From contig CAYMAA010000002.1 of the NCBI GenBank assembly GCA_964388305.1, positions 1 to 54,919 of the forward strand: 54,919 nt of DNA. The letters are read 5' to 3'. Shown here piece by piece: positions 25,048-33,239 of this stretch. The position numbers and the translations under genes were made by a program. Every line of letters starts with the position of its first letter. Within the stretch, counting starts at the first letter, position 1. This DNA is from JAJQCI01 sp964388305. GTDB lineage: Bacteria; Bacillota; Clostridia; Lachnospirales; CAG-274. The notes beneath the pieces were generated by a model. It was not told the DNA's origin and ran no database searches. It worked only from the letters and a program-made list of their open reading frames with translations.

Positions 25048-25746
25048 ATGGATAATAAATATAATATTCTTATTGCGGACGACAACCCCGAGGTAAGGGA
25101 AGTGCTGAGAGTGCTTTTGGAAAGCGAGGGGTACAATGTTGTTGAGGCAATTAACGGCGATGACGCCGTAAGCAAGGCCGATAAAAGCATTTCTCTTATA
25201 ATACTGGATATTATGATGCCCGGCAAGGACGGGTATAAAGCCTGTACGGAAATAAGAGAAAAAACATTGGCGCCCATATTGTTTTTAACCGCAAAAACAG
25301 AGGACTCCGACAAAACGATGGGGTTTTTGCTTGGCGGAGATGACTATATGGTAAAGCCGTTTTCATTTCCGGAAATAGTTGCAAGGGTAAAGGCTCTTTT
25401 AAGGCGGTATTATGTTTACCGCACGGGTGACAGCAGCAAGTCCTCCAAGGTTATTAAAATAGATGACCTTGTTATTGATACGGAAAAAAACTGTGTCACC
25501 GTAGGCGACAGAGAGGTTGCTCTGACGGATATTGAATACAACATATTGCTTTTGCTTGCATCTAACCGTAAAAAAATTTTTACAAATCAAAATATATATG
25601 AATCCGTATGGAATGAAATGTATGTGTACTCTGCAAGCAATACCGTAACTGTGCATATAAGAAAGCTCCGCTCTAAAATAGAAAAAGATCCTCAAAATCC
25701 TAAATATATTAAAACAGTATGGGGGAGAGGTTACAGAATTGAATAA
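25048..25746 (+). CDS. OmpR/PhoB family response regulator
   Basis: A 232-residue two-component regulator. The receiver domain has the acidic pair Asp11-Asp12, phospho-acceptor Asp54 (LIILDIMMPG), Thr81 and Lys103. The C-terminal winged helix ends with NTVTVHIRKLRSKIE and GRGYRIE. An earlier in-frame start at 24994 is less likely, because AGGAGG lies seven bases before the ATG at 25048. It overlaps the kinase gene by 8 bases and follows the RND operon, so control of that efflux system is a reasonable guess. Confidence 0.93.
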   Translation: MDNKYNILIADDNPEVREVLRVLLESEGYNVVEAINGDDAVSKADKSISLIILDIMMPGKDGYKACTEIREKTLAPILFLTAKTEDSDKTMGFLLGGDDYMVKPFSFPEIVARVKALLRRYYVYRTGDSSKSSKVIKIDDLVIDTEKNCVTVGDREVALTDIEYNILLLLASNRKKIFTNQNIYESVWNEMYVYSASNTVTVHIRKLRSKIEKDPQNPKYIKTVWGRGYRIE

Positions 25747-27088
25747 AATTATAAAAAACAAAAATATTACATGGCTGTTTTCCATACTGCTAATATCCGT
25801 TTTATGTGCCGTGGGGCTGTTTACATTTTTGTTTTTCGCAGGGTTTACTTATATAAAAAGCAGACCCAATAATCCGGAATTTATAAGCCAGAGAAATGAC
25901 AGAGAGTTTGAAAAGCTGCAGGAATATGTAACCGACCACAGCATTACCGAAGAGAATTTTGACAAAATTGACGATTATGTTTACAACAACAACATATTGC
26001 TTATTTTGTATAATGAAAACGGTGTGGTAATGTACGATTCATCCTACAGCATTAACTATGAGAGGCTTGCGAACCAGGATATTAGGGCGTGGAATCACTT
26101 AGGAACAAATTACAGACCGGTTTATACCCTGAAGCTTGGGGATAAAGAGCTGAAAGCGGACTTTATTTATTTTTACAACATACGTTTAAGGTTTGTTTTT
26201 TTAACAACTGTGCTGTTTGTGTGCTTTTTGATTGTGCTTTTCGGCATTTTGGCAAGCTTTTTAAGATTAATGAGGTACTATACTATTTTAACGGATGATA
26301 TTAACCGGATAATTGAGGGGGATATTGACCACAGCATTACCGTACTTAAAGGCAAGGGCAAGATGGACTCCTTTGTACAATCTCTTGAAAGAATGAGAAT
26401 ATCCATAATTGAACAGGGCAAAAAGGAAAATGAGATTGTTGAAGCAAATCAAAAATTTGTTATGAGTATGAGCCACGATTTAAGAACACCCCTTACCATA
26501 CTTATAGGCTATTTGGAAATTTTGTGCGGAAAAAAGTACAAAAACGAAGAAATAAAGGATATTTACATTGAAAAATGCAAGGACAAGGCTTATCAGATAA
26601 AGGAGCTTTCAGACAAGCTGTTTCAGTACTTTTTAACCTTTAATTTAAGGGAGGATACCCTTAACAGGGAGGACTACAACCAAAGCGTTATTGATGAGCT
26701 TATTGGGGACTATGTTTTTACACTGGAGGAAAAGGGTTATAACGTAAACTATTCTCCCGATGAGGGCAAAGGCTATATTATTAATATGGATATATTGTAT
26801 ATAAGGCGTGTTGTGGACAATATATTTTCAAACATTACCAAATATGCGGATATGGGGAAGCCTGTAAGCATAGACGTTTTTAACAACGGAAAAGAGCTTA
26901 TTTTAAGCTTTGGCAACTTTATTAAACAGGGTCTTGCTCAGGTGGAAAGCACCAACATAGGCTTGCTCAGCAGCAAAAGGTTTGTGGAGGAACATAAGGG
27001 CAGCTTTGTTGTTGAAAAAAATGAAAACCAATTTAAAGTAACAATAAGGCTGCCGATTATTAAAAAAAATGAGCATAAAAAGCATTAA
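25739..27088 (+). CDS. Sensor histidine kinase
   Basis: A 449-residue membrane kinase, partner of the overlapping response regulator. Two membrane segments (about residues 12-38 and 155-178) flank a ~115-residue sensor domain. A short HAMP-like linker follows, then the dimerisation helix with His246 (SMSHDLRTPLTI), and an ATP-binding domain with the N-box RRVVDNIFSNITKY. The start is TTG, with GGAGAGG eight bases upstream. Its stop overlaps the convergent recombinase gene by 4 bases and there is no terminator between them. Confidence 0.9.
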   Translation: MNKIIKNKNITWLFSILLISVLCAVGLFTFLFFAGFTYIKSRPNNPEFISQRNDREFEKLQEYVTDHSITEENFDKIDDYVYNNNILLILYNENGVVMYDSSYSINYERLANQDIRAWNHLGTNYRPVYTLKLGDKELKADFIYFYNIRLRFVFLTTVLFVCFLIVLFGILASFLRLMRYYTILTDDINRIIEGDIDHSITVLKGKGKMDSFVQSLERMRISIIEQGKKENEIVEANQKFVMSMSHDLRTPLTILIGYLEILCGKKYKNEEIKDIYIEKCKDKAYQIKELSDKLFQYFLTFNLREDTLNREDYNQSVIDELIGDYVFTLEEKGYNVNYSPDEGKGYIINMDILYIRRVVDNIFSNITKYADMGKPVSIDVFNNGKELILSFGNFIKQGLAQVESTNIGLLSSKRFVEEHKGSFVVEKNENQFKVTIRLPIIKKNEHKKH

Positions 27089-28029
27089 TTTGAAGAAGAG
27101 CTTGGTTTTACAAGCTTTTTTTCTATGCCCTTTACAGCGTCTTTTTTGCCCTTTTCCGAGGTATGGGTATATATGTTAAGGGTGAGATCGGCGGATTTAT
27201 GCCCCAAAAGGGAAGAAACGGTTTTTACATCCGCACCGCCCGTTATGGCGCGGGAGGCGTATGTATGGCGAAGCTCGTGTATTGTTATATTGCGTATGCC
27301 CTTGCTTTTCCACCAGTTTTTAATTCCGTAGGAAAACTCTCTTGGGTTGTGGGGCAGATTTATGTTGTTATTAATGTGTGTCATTTTTCTTACAACAAAA
27401 AAATCCGCAGGGGCACGGTGCTTTTTAAAATACTCCGCTACACCTTTAAACAAAGGCACCTCTCTAATGCTTGAAGATGTTTTCGGTGTTTGCAGAATAA
27501 GCTCATAGGAGCCTGTTTGCAGGTTTTTTACGCTTTGAAGATTGCGGTTTATTTTTAATGTTCCTCTTCTGAAGTCAATATCTCCCCATTTTAAGCCTAA
27601 AATTTCGCCCTTGCGCAAGCCGCATGTCATACCCAAAAGAGTGCCTGCCGCAGCCGTAAAGTTGGTTTCCTCCTCAACACAGCATTTATATGCGTATTTG
27701 AATTCCTTTTCGTTAAAAACACTGTGCTTTATGCTGTGGCTTGGATACGCAACTATATATTTTCTGTTTGCTATAATTTCGTTTTTTATGGCATAGTTTA
27801 GTATGGATTTTATAAAGGTTATGGATTTTTTGACGGATTCCACTGAGTATTTTTCCATAAGGGCATTTGCGTGGAGCTGCAGGCTTTGGGAACGGATCTC
27901 GGAAAGCTCCATACTGCCCAAGGGTGTATCCTTAATGCAGGTTTTGTAGCTCCAAATATAGCCGTTGAGAGAGGTTGGCTTTACTGATGATTCCTTGCTT
28001 TTTATATAGCTCTTGGCATATTCCTCCAA
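27085..28029 (-). CDS. Tyrosine recombinase/integrase, catalytic part (frameshifted from its start)
   Basis: A 314-residue fragment of a phage-type tyrosine integrase holding the core-binding and catalytic domains. All active-site residues are present: Arg139 (TCGLRKGE), Lys183 (TPKTSSS), His251 and Arg254 (HELRHTYAS), His277 (LLGHKS) and Tyr287 (NIYTHT). The only start in frame is a TTG with no separate ribosome site. A well-initiated ORF upstream (28002-28181) would read into this frame if one A were added in a run of nine A at 28052-28060. No excisionase, cargo or tRNA target is visible, so it looks like an element remnant or a domesticated gene. Confidence 0.85.
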   Translation of the reverse strand: MEEYAKSYIKSKESSVKPTSLNGYIWSYKTCIKDTPLGSMELSEIRSQSLQLHANALMEKYSVESVKKSITFIKSILNYAIKNEIIANRKYIVAYPSHSIKHSVFNEKEFKYAYKCCVEEETNFTAAAGTLLGMTCGLRKGEILGLKWGDIDFRRGTLKINRNLQSVKNLQTGSYELILQTPKTSSSIREVPLFKGVAEYFKKHRAPADFFVVRKMTHINNNINLPHNPREFSYGIKNWWKSKGIRNITIHELRHTYASRAITGGADVKTVSSLLGHKSADLTLNIYTHTSEKGKKDAVKGIEKKLVKPSSSSN

Positions 28030-28181
28030 TGTTGTAGGGGATTTCGGCTCGTTTTTTTTTCATATATGAGCGGAGCGTTGGCGGAGGTGAGCAGGTTTAT
28101 AATTTTCATCTGGTTTTCTATAATTTCCCGCTGCTGTTTATGTAAATTTCTTAATTTTTGTTTAAGCTTTTTTTGCTTCAT
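28002..28181 (-). CDS. N-terminal piece of the tyrosine recombinase
   Basis: A 59-residue ORF (MKQKKLKQKLRNLHKQ...) with a perfect AGGAGG before its ATG. The first ~43 residues are basic and helical and lead to the run of nine A (28052-28060). A -1 shift there fuses them to NEPKSPTTLEEYAKS, the natural beginning of the core-binding domain. The joined protein would be about 365 residues, a normal size for phage integrases. After the A run the zero-frame continues only 16 codons of unrelated sequence. Confidence 0.6.
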   Translation of the reverse strand: MKQKKLKQKLRNLHKQQREIIENQMKIINLLTSANAPLIYEKKTSRNPLQHWRNMPRAI

Positions 28182-28234
28182 TGACTTTCCTCCTGTTTTA
28201 ATTTTTAAGCAAATACCGAATAATAAGAGTTTCC

Positions 28235-29179
28235 TTAATTTAAAAATTCATCTACTATAAAACGTGGGCGCCGCTTTGTTTCGCTGTAAATTTTGCCTGT
28301 GTATTCTCCCACAATGCCTATGCAAAGGAGCTGTATGCCGCCCAGCATCCATATAGACCAGACTATAAATGTCCATCCCTGAACGGTATTGCCCGATATT
28401 TTTTGAACAAGGCAGTACAAAAGGATTAATATGCTTACCGCAAATATAAAAACACCTATATTAAAAATGGCTCTTATGGGTTTTATACTGAAAGAGGTTA
28501 TGCCGTTAAACGCAAATGAAAGCATTTTTTTCAGAGGATATTTGGACTCCCCCGCAAAACGGCTTTGGCGGTCATACTCCACAACAGATGTTTTAAAGCC
28601 TATAAGCGGCACAATTCCCCTTAAAAACAGATTAACCTCATTATATTTCGCAAGCTCATTTATGGCTCGTTTGCTCATAAGGCGGTAGTCCGCATGGTTA
28701 TATACAATATCCGCTCCGCAAAAGGACATAAGCCTGTAAAAGCACTGCGCCGTTGTTCTTTTAAAAAATGAGTCCGTTTCACGGGAGCGTCTTACGCCGT
28801 ATACAATTTGAGCGCCTTTGTAATATTCCTCCACAAATCTGTCAATCGCATCTATGTCATCCTGCAAATCCGCATCCATGGAAATAACCATATCCGCAAG
28901 GTCTTTTACGGTTAAAAGACCTGCAAGAAGGGCATTTTGATGCCCTTGGTTTCTGGAAAGATTTATGCCCGAAAAAATGCCGTCCGAATTATGCAGACCT
29001 GTTATGATCTGCCAAGTATTGTCCTTAGAGCCGTCATTTACAAACACTATACGGCTTTTTGAATTTATTTTGTTTTGCTGTATTAAAGAATTCAGCTTAA
29101 GCTTAAGCCTTTTGGAAGTTTCCGGCAGAACCTCCTGTTCGTTATAGCATGGAATAACCACATATAGTATATCGCTCAT
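28235..29179 (-). CDS. GT2 glycosyltransferase, GtrB/CsbB-like
   Basis: A 314-residue enzyme resembling bactoprenol glucosyltransferases (GtrB, CsbB, YkoT), which attach a hexose to undecaprenyl phosphate for later transfer to envelope polymers. The GT-A domain has IPCYNEQE at residues 9-16 and the metal-binding DADLQDD near 97-103. Two membrane helices near 235-255 and 270-292 anchor it, and the basic tail is cytoplasmic. It is a separate transcription unit between the recombinase and a divergent lipoprotein gene. Confidence 0.88.
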   Translation of the reverse strand: MSDILYVVIPCYNEQEVLPETSKRLKLKLNSLIQQNKINSKSRIVFVNDGSKDNTWQIITGLHNSDGIFSGINLSRNQGHQNALLAGLLTVKDLADMVISMDADLQDDIDAIDRFVEEYYKGAQIVYGVRRSRETDSFFKRTTAQCFYRLMSFCGADIVYNHADYRLMSKRAINELAKYNEVNLFLRGIVPLIGFKTSVVEYDRQSRFAGESKYPLKKMLSFAFNGITSFSIKPIRAIFNIGVFIFAVSILILLYCLVQKISGNTVQGWTFIVWSIWMLGGIQLLCIGIVGEYTGKIYSETKRRPRFIVDEFLN

Positions 29180-29252
29180 TTTAATACCTCGTTTTAAACA
29201 TACGCATATAAACTCCGTAAGAGCTTAAAAATCAACCGAGTTTATATATTTC

Positions 29253-29281
29253 TTGCTTTTTTTGGCATATATGTGTATAAT
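29253..29281 (+). promoter_or_regulatory. Promoter of the first lipoprotein gene
   Basis: TTGCTT (29253-29258) and TATAAT (29276-29281) are 17 bases apart. The leader would be about 195 bases and contains a small hairpin (TTTGGC/GCCAAA near 29397-29418). I see nothing else in the 305-base gap 29180-29484. Confidence 0.6.
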
Positions 29282-29484
29282 ATATATAAAATAATAATTT
29301 GTATAACATTATTTTGTAATCATTATATAATTATATATTACATAACGGGGTATTGCAAGTTTTTTTGCATATAAACCGCTGTTATGGCTGTGTACTTTGG
29401 CGGCATATTTTGCCAAATTATTTATGAATAGGGTATTTATTAAAGGAAATACTATATTAACTGAAAAGACAGGAGGAAAACAAA

Positions 29485-30105
29485 ATGAAGTACAAGGTAT
29501 CGGTTTTAATGCTGGCGGCGGTAATGGCATTTGGGTTAAGCGCCTGCGGAAGCAAAACGGACAGTCCCGCAGGGGAGGAAACGACCGTTGTGGAGGAAAC
29601 AACGGAGGAAACGGTTGAAGAGGCAACAACGGCAGGCGGTGAAAGCGGTTCGGAGGAGGGCGGAAAGGTATCCGTTAATTTGCCCGATGACGAGTGGCAA
29701 TCCTCAGGCGGAAGCAGCGCGGAAAACGGTGTAAGCACATATACTATGCCTGTTGACAGCGGAAAGGTTATTATGAATACTCACGAATTTAGCGGAACAG
29801 CAGGGGTTTCATTATGGAACAGCATTATTACCGATAAAAGCGAGTACAGTGAAAAGCTCAGCGGCAGAGCGGGAGATGAGCTTTTGGAATTTGAAGGCGG
29901 CATGGAAGAAAACGGCGCAAAATACTGCTTTACCGTAATAAAGCATACAGACCCGGAAACCCTTGAGGTGCAGTATACCGTTTCCGACACACATATTAAT
30001 GAAAACGGCAACGGCTACACGGCGCAGGCAACAATTACGGGAGAAGAAAACAAGGACAAGCTTAACGAGGTTAAAGAAGCGGTTAAAAGTGTGAATTATA
30101 AGTGA
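29485..30105 (+). CDS. Putative lipoprotein, paralogue 1
   Basis: A 206-residue surface lipoprotein. The signal peptide ends in a lipobox with Cys21 (GLSAC), followed by a Glu/Thr-rich low-complexity linker to about residue 60. The folded part starts KVSVNLPDDEWQ and ends EAVKSVNYK. The next gene has the same opening and closing motifs, so the two arose by duplication. I do not recognise the domain. AGGAGG lies seven bases before the ATG. Confidence 0.75.
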   Translation: MKYKVSVLMLAAVMAFGLSACGSKTDSPAGEETTVVEETTEETVEEATTAGGESGSEEGGKVSVNLPDDEWQSSGGSSAENGVSTYTMPVDSGKVIMNTHEFSGTAGVSLWNSIITDKSEYSEKLSGRAGDELLEFEGGMEENGAKYCFTVIKHTDPETLEVQYTVSDTHINENGNGYTAQATITGEENKDKLNEVKEAVKSVNYK

Positions 30106-30133
30106 TAAATTTATAACAAATGCTTAATTTTAC

Positions 30134-30162
30134 TTGACAATTAAGTAAATAGTTAGTAAAAT
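30134..30162 (+). promoter_or_regulatory. Promoter of the second lipoprotein gene
   Basis: TTGACA (30134-30139) and TAAAAT (30157-30162) are 17 bases apart, about 60 bases before the ATG at 30223. Confidence 0.7.
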
Positions 30163-30222
30163 TAAATTTGATGTATATTGATGTATATAAATAGTGTTTT
30201 TATTTTATTTAGGAGGAGCAAA

Positions 30223-30960
30223 ATGAAATTTAATAAAATTGCCTTTGTTTTGGCCGGGGTTATGGCTGTCGGCTGTTTTAGCGGCTGCGGCGGAAGCGGT
30301 AATGTTTACAAATCTGAGGACGGCAGTCTTACAATTAATTTGCCAAGCGAGGTTTGGACACCCCTTGCCGAGGGCGAAGAGGAAAACGGCGGAGCTTACG
30401 CATTTCAGGTAAGCGGTGATGCCGAAAACACGGATCCTCTTTATGTAAGTGATGATGAAAACTCACTTTCTCAAAACATAATTATTTTCCAGAGCATGAG
30501 CGCAGATGAGGGAACTCTTGCTTATGACAGTATTCCTACAAGCGAGGATGAGCTTAAAGAGAGCCTTGGGGATACATTTGAGTACGAAATTGTTGATTTT
30601 GACGGAAGTGACGATGACGGGACAAAGAGTAATTTATATGTTGTTAAGGTGCCTTCAACAGATACGTCCGTTGAGGACAGCGAGGACGCAACAGGCGAGG
30701 CTGAGGAAGAGGTTAAAACCTCAAGCTATGTTATTGCAAGAACAAAGGCTGACTCCGAAAACGGTTTTATTATAGCCGCACAGCTTATTATTAAAAACGA
30801 CGGTGACAGCGACAGCATAGGCAAGGACGGAGAAGAGACTATTGAGAGCGTTAAGAAGTCTTTACAGTCCGTTAAATATGATGCGGATAAAAAGGCGGCA
30901 GCGGAAGAAGCGGAAACCGATACGGAAAGTATAGGCGAAACAACAACCGAAGCGGAGTAA
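30223..30960 (+). CDS. Putative lipoprotein, paralogue 2
   Basis: A 245-residue acidic lipoprotein with lipobox Cys22 (CFSGC). The domain begins SLTINLPSEVWTPL and ends SVKKSLQSVKYD, mirroring the preceding gene, and a Glu/Thr-rich tail follows. An upstream in-frame ATG at 30178 is rejected because AGGAGGAGC precedes the ATG at 30223 and the signal peptide starts there. It has its own promoter and terminator. The function is unknown. Confidence 0.75.
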   Translation: MKFNKIAFVLAGVMAVGCFSGCGGSGNVYKSEDGSLTINLPSEVWTPLAEGEEENGGAYAFQVSGDAENTDPLYVSDDENSLSQNIIIFQSMSADEGTLAYDSIPTSEDELKESLGDTFEYEIVDFDGSDDDGTKSNLYVVKVPSTDTSVEDSEDATGEAEEEVKTSSYVIARTKADSENGFIIAAQLIIKNDGDSDSIGKDGEETIESVKKSLQSVKYDADKKAAAEEAETDTESIGETTTEAE

Positions 30961-30968
30961 TTGAATAT

Positions 30969-31006
30969 AATCTGCCGCTTTATGCCAATCTTGCGGCAGA
31001 TTTTTT
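30969..31006 (+). terminator. Intrinsic terminator after the lipoprotein pair
   Basis: A perfect 10-bp stem (30969-30978 with 30993-31002) with a 14-base loop runs into six T. Confidence 0.9.
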
Positions 31007-31017
31007 AATAAAATTGC

Positions 31018-31046
31018 TTGACAAACAGTTTGTATTTTAATATAAT
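31018..31046 (+). promoter_or_regulatory. Consensus promoter of yceD-rpmF-plsX
   Basis: TTGACA (31018-31023) and TATAAT (31041-31046) are exactly 17 bases apart. The palindrome ACAAACAGTTTGT (31021-31033) overlaps the -35 box and spacer and may be a repressor site. Confidence 0.88.
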
Positions 31047-31085
31047 AGCTAATGGACTGTTTATCCATTTATAGGAGTGTTTGCT

Positions 31086-31568
31086 ATGCTTATAAATATA
31101 GATGAACTTTCAGTAGGTGACAGTAAAAAGGTTGAAGAGCAGACTGTTATTGAAATACCCAAAAGGTACAGTCGGTTTAACAGGGCGCCTGTAAAGGTAA
31201 AAGGTACGCTTTTTAAAGATGAAACCGGCAGCTTTCGCTTTGAGGGGTTGGCTAACGCTGAACTGCGGCTTAACTGCGATTCGTGCCTTACTGAATTTTC
31301 CAAAACCATAGAATTTCCTGTTTTTGGGGTTTTCAAAAAGGAAACGGATAGCAGTGACGACAGCTTTATTTTTTCGGGTAACAGCCTTGAGCTTGACGAG
31401 CTGCTTTACAGTGAGCTTTTATGCAGCTTTCCTATGAGAAATGTTTGCAAGGAGGACTGTAAGGGGTTGTGCATTAAGTGCGGTCATAACCTTAACGAGG
31501 GAGATTGCGGCTGCGACAGAACACCGAGAAACCCTGAGTTTGAAAAACTTTTGTCTATGTTTAATTAG
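31086..31568 (+). CDS. yceD: YceD family protein (DUF177)
   Basis: A 160-residue protein of the DUF177/YceD family, linked to 23S rRNA and ribosome maturation and almost always encoded next to rpmF. Cys pairs at CDSC and in the C-terminal CKEDCKGLCIKCG...CGC cluster suggest zinc binding. A GTG at 31077 is in frame, but GGAG lies eight bases before the ATG at 31086. It is 12 bases from rpmF and starts the fatty-acid/ribosome operon. Confidence 0.9.
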   Translation: MLINIDELSVGDSKKVEEQTVIEIPKRYSRFNRAPVKVKGTLFKDETGSFRFEGLANAELRLNCDSCLTEFSKTIEFPVFGVFKKETDSSDDSFIFSGNSLELDELLYSELLCSFPMRNVCKEDCKGLCIKCGHNLNEGDCGCDRTPRNPEFEKLLSMFN

Positions 31569-31580
31569 GAGGTGTAAAAA

Positions 31581-31766
31581 ATGTCAATTTGTCCTAAGGG
31601 GAGAATGTCTAAATCCAAAAAGAACAAGAGAAAGGCACAGAGCTGGAATATTGTTACTCCTACTCTTGTAAAGTGCAGTGAATGCGGCGAATTAATGCAG
31701 CCGCACAGAGCTTGCAGAAATTGCGGTTCTTACAATAAAAAGACAGTTGTAGAAGTTGAGGCTTAA
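31581..31766 (+). CDS. rpmF: 50S ribosomal protein L32
   Basis: A 61-residue basic ribosomal protein. It has the N-terminal PKGRMSKSKKNKRKAQ stretch and a four-Cys zinc ribbon (CSEC and CRNC) typical of the zinc-binding L32 form. AGGAGG precedes the ATG. It lies between yceD and plsX, the conserved order. Confidence 0.96.
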   Translation: MSICPKGRMSKSKKNKRKAQSWNIVTPTLVKCSECGELMQPHRACRNCGSYNKKTVVEVEA

Positions 31767-31783
31767 ATAAAACATTAACATAG

Positions 31784-31811
31784 AGGGACTATTTATTGGT
31801 CCCTGTTTTTT
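31784..31811 (+). terminator. Weak intrinsic terminator between rpmF and plsX
   Basis: A 6-bp stem (AGGGAC/GTCCCT, 31784-31789 with 31799-31804) and a 9-base loop lead to a T run. It probably reduces, rather than stops, read-through into plsX. Confidence 0.6.
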
Positions 31812-31852
31812 GTTAAGGTGTTTATAAGGTATTTTGGCTGAAGGGTGAGTTT

Positions 31853-32845
31853 ATGCTGAGTGTAAAAATTGCTGTTGACTGTATGGGCGGAGATAATGCG
31901 CCGAAGGAGATAGTTAAGGGCTGCGTAGAGGCTTTAAAAACAGGTGATGACAAGCTTATACTTGTTGGCGTTAAAAGCGTTATTGAAGCGGAGCTTGGCA
32001 ATTATAATTACGATAAAAGCAGAATAGAAATAGTGGAGGCAAGCGAGGTTATAGGCACGGACGAGGTGCCTACCGTTGCCATCAGAAAGAAGAAGAATTC
32101 TTCCATGGTGGTGGGACTTAACCTTGTTAAGGCAGGTAAGGCGGATTCCTTTATTTCCGCAGGCAACACGGGAGCGCTTTTAACGGGAGCAACTGTTATT
32201 GTCGGCAGAATTAAGGGAGTGGAAAGACCCTGCCTCGCAACGCTTTTTCCTACCGAGAAGGGCAGACCCGCCCTGCTTTTGGACGTGGGCGCAAACACCG
32301 ATTGCAAGCCAAGCTACCTTGTGCAGTTTGCCCACATGGGTTCCATATATTTTGAAAATGTTATGGGAACAAAAAATCCTCGGGTTGGCATTATAAATAT
32401 TGGTGTGGAAGAGGAAAAGGGCGATCAGCTTACAAAAGAGGCGCATCAGCTGCTTAAAGAAACAGACCTGAATTTTATAGGAAATGTTGAAGCCAGAGAT
32501 ATTATGAAAAGACCTGCGGATGTTATGGTTTGCGATGGTTTTGTGGGAAACATTATACTTAAATTTGGCGAGGGAATGGCAAATACCCTTTTTCATTTAA
32601 TAAAACAGGCTGTTATGGAACGCTTTTTATCCAAAATAGGCGCTTTGCTCTGTTTGGGAGCTTTAAAGGATTTGGCAAAAACCATGGATTATACGGACGT
32701 AAACGGCGCGCCGTTTTTGGGACTTAACGCCCTTGTGGTTAAAGCTCACGGAGCTTCGGACAGTAAGGCTATTGTGGGAGCTGTTAATATGTGCAGATCC
32801 TTTATTAAAAACGATATTGTAAACAAAATTAAAGAAAAAATGTAA
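31853..32845 (+). CDS. plsX: Phosphate acyltransferase PlsX
   Basis: A 330-residue cytoplasmic enzyme that makes acyl-phosphate from acyl-ACP for phospholipid synthesis. It opens with KIAVDCMGGDNAPKEIVKG and has the SAGNTGALL and ANTDCKP segments seen across the family, at normal length. It lies after rpmF, 98 bases before acpP. An acpP promoter downstream lets the carrier be expressed at a higher level. Confidence 0.96.
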   Translation: MLSVKIAVDCMGGDNAPKEIVKGCVEALKTGDDKLILVGVKSVIEAELGNYNYDKSRIEIVEASEVIGTDEVPTVAIRKKKNSSMVVGLNLVKAGKADSFISAGNTGALLTGATVIVGRIKGVERPCLATLFPTEKGRPALLLDVGANTDCKPSYLVQFAHMGSIYFENVMGTKNPRVGIINIGVEEEKGDQLTKEAHQLLKETDLNFIGNVEARDIMKRPADVMVCDGFVGNIILKFGEGMANTLFHLIKQAVMERFLSKIGALLCLGALKDLAKTMDYTDVNGAPFLGLNALVVKAHGASDSKAIVGAVNMCRSFIKNDIVNKIKEKM

Positions 32846-32872
32846 AATTTATAATTTTTTTTTAAATAGTAC

Positions 32873-32901
32873 TTGCAAAACAGGTATTTATTTAGTATAG
32901 T
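32873..32901 (+). promoter_or_regulatory. Promoter of acpP
   Basis: TTGCAA (32873-32878) and TATAGT (32896-32901) are 17 bases apart. An imperfect inverted repeat (TACTTG, five bases, CAGGTA) covers the -35 box and could bind a fatty-acid regulator of the FapR kind; that is inference. Confidence 0.6.
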
Positions 32902-32943
32902 ATTAGTTAAGCAAATACTTATTCTTTTAAGGAGGAAATAACA

Positions 32944-33174
32944 ATGGAATTTGATAAGGTAAAAGAAATAATTGCGGAGCAGATGGGTGTATCTGAGGAT
33001 GATATTACGCTTGAAACTTCATTTGCCGATGATTTGGACGCTGACTCATTAGATATTTTCCAAATTATATCTGAGCTTGAAGATGCTTTTGAAATTGAGT
33101 TTGCTAATGAGGACGCTGAAAATATCAAAACAGTTGGCGATGCTGTTGAATACATTAAAGCAGCTAAAAAATGA
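32944..33174 (+). CDS. acpP: Acyl carrier protein
   Basis: A 76-residue acidic helical carrier. Ser35 in DADSLD is the site for the phosphopantetheine arm. It holds growing acyl chains for fatty-acid synthesis and supplies PlsX. GGAGG precedes the ATG, and a terminator follows at 33194. Confidence 0.97.
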   Translation: MEFDKVKEIIAEQMGVSEDDITLETSFADDLDADSLDIFQIISELEDAFEIEFANEDAENIKTVGDAVEYIKAAKK

Positions 33175-33193
33175 TTTGACTGAAAACATTTTG

Positions 33194-33223
33194 GGGAACG
33201 GCAATACGTTCCCTTATTTTTTT
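33194..33223 (+). terminator. Intrinsic terminator after acpP
   Basis: A perfect 7-bp stem (GGGAACG 33194-33200 with CGTTCCC 33207-33213) is followed by TTATTTTTTT. It separates abundant acpP message from rnc. Confidence 0.85.
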
Positions 33224-33239
33224 AAAAAAGGTGAGCTAT

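Noticed and set aside
27085..29179. Integrated prophage or genomic island around the recombinase
   Set aside because: Neighbouring genes are unrelated to phages and no att repeats, tRNA end or cargo were found; only the recombinase itself hints at mobility.
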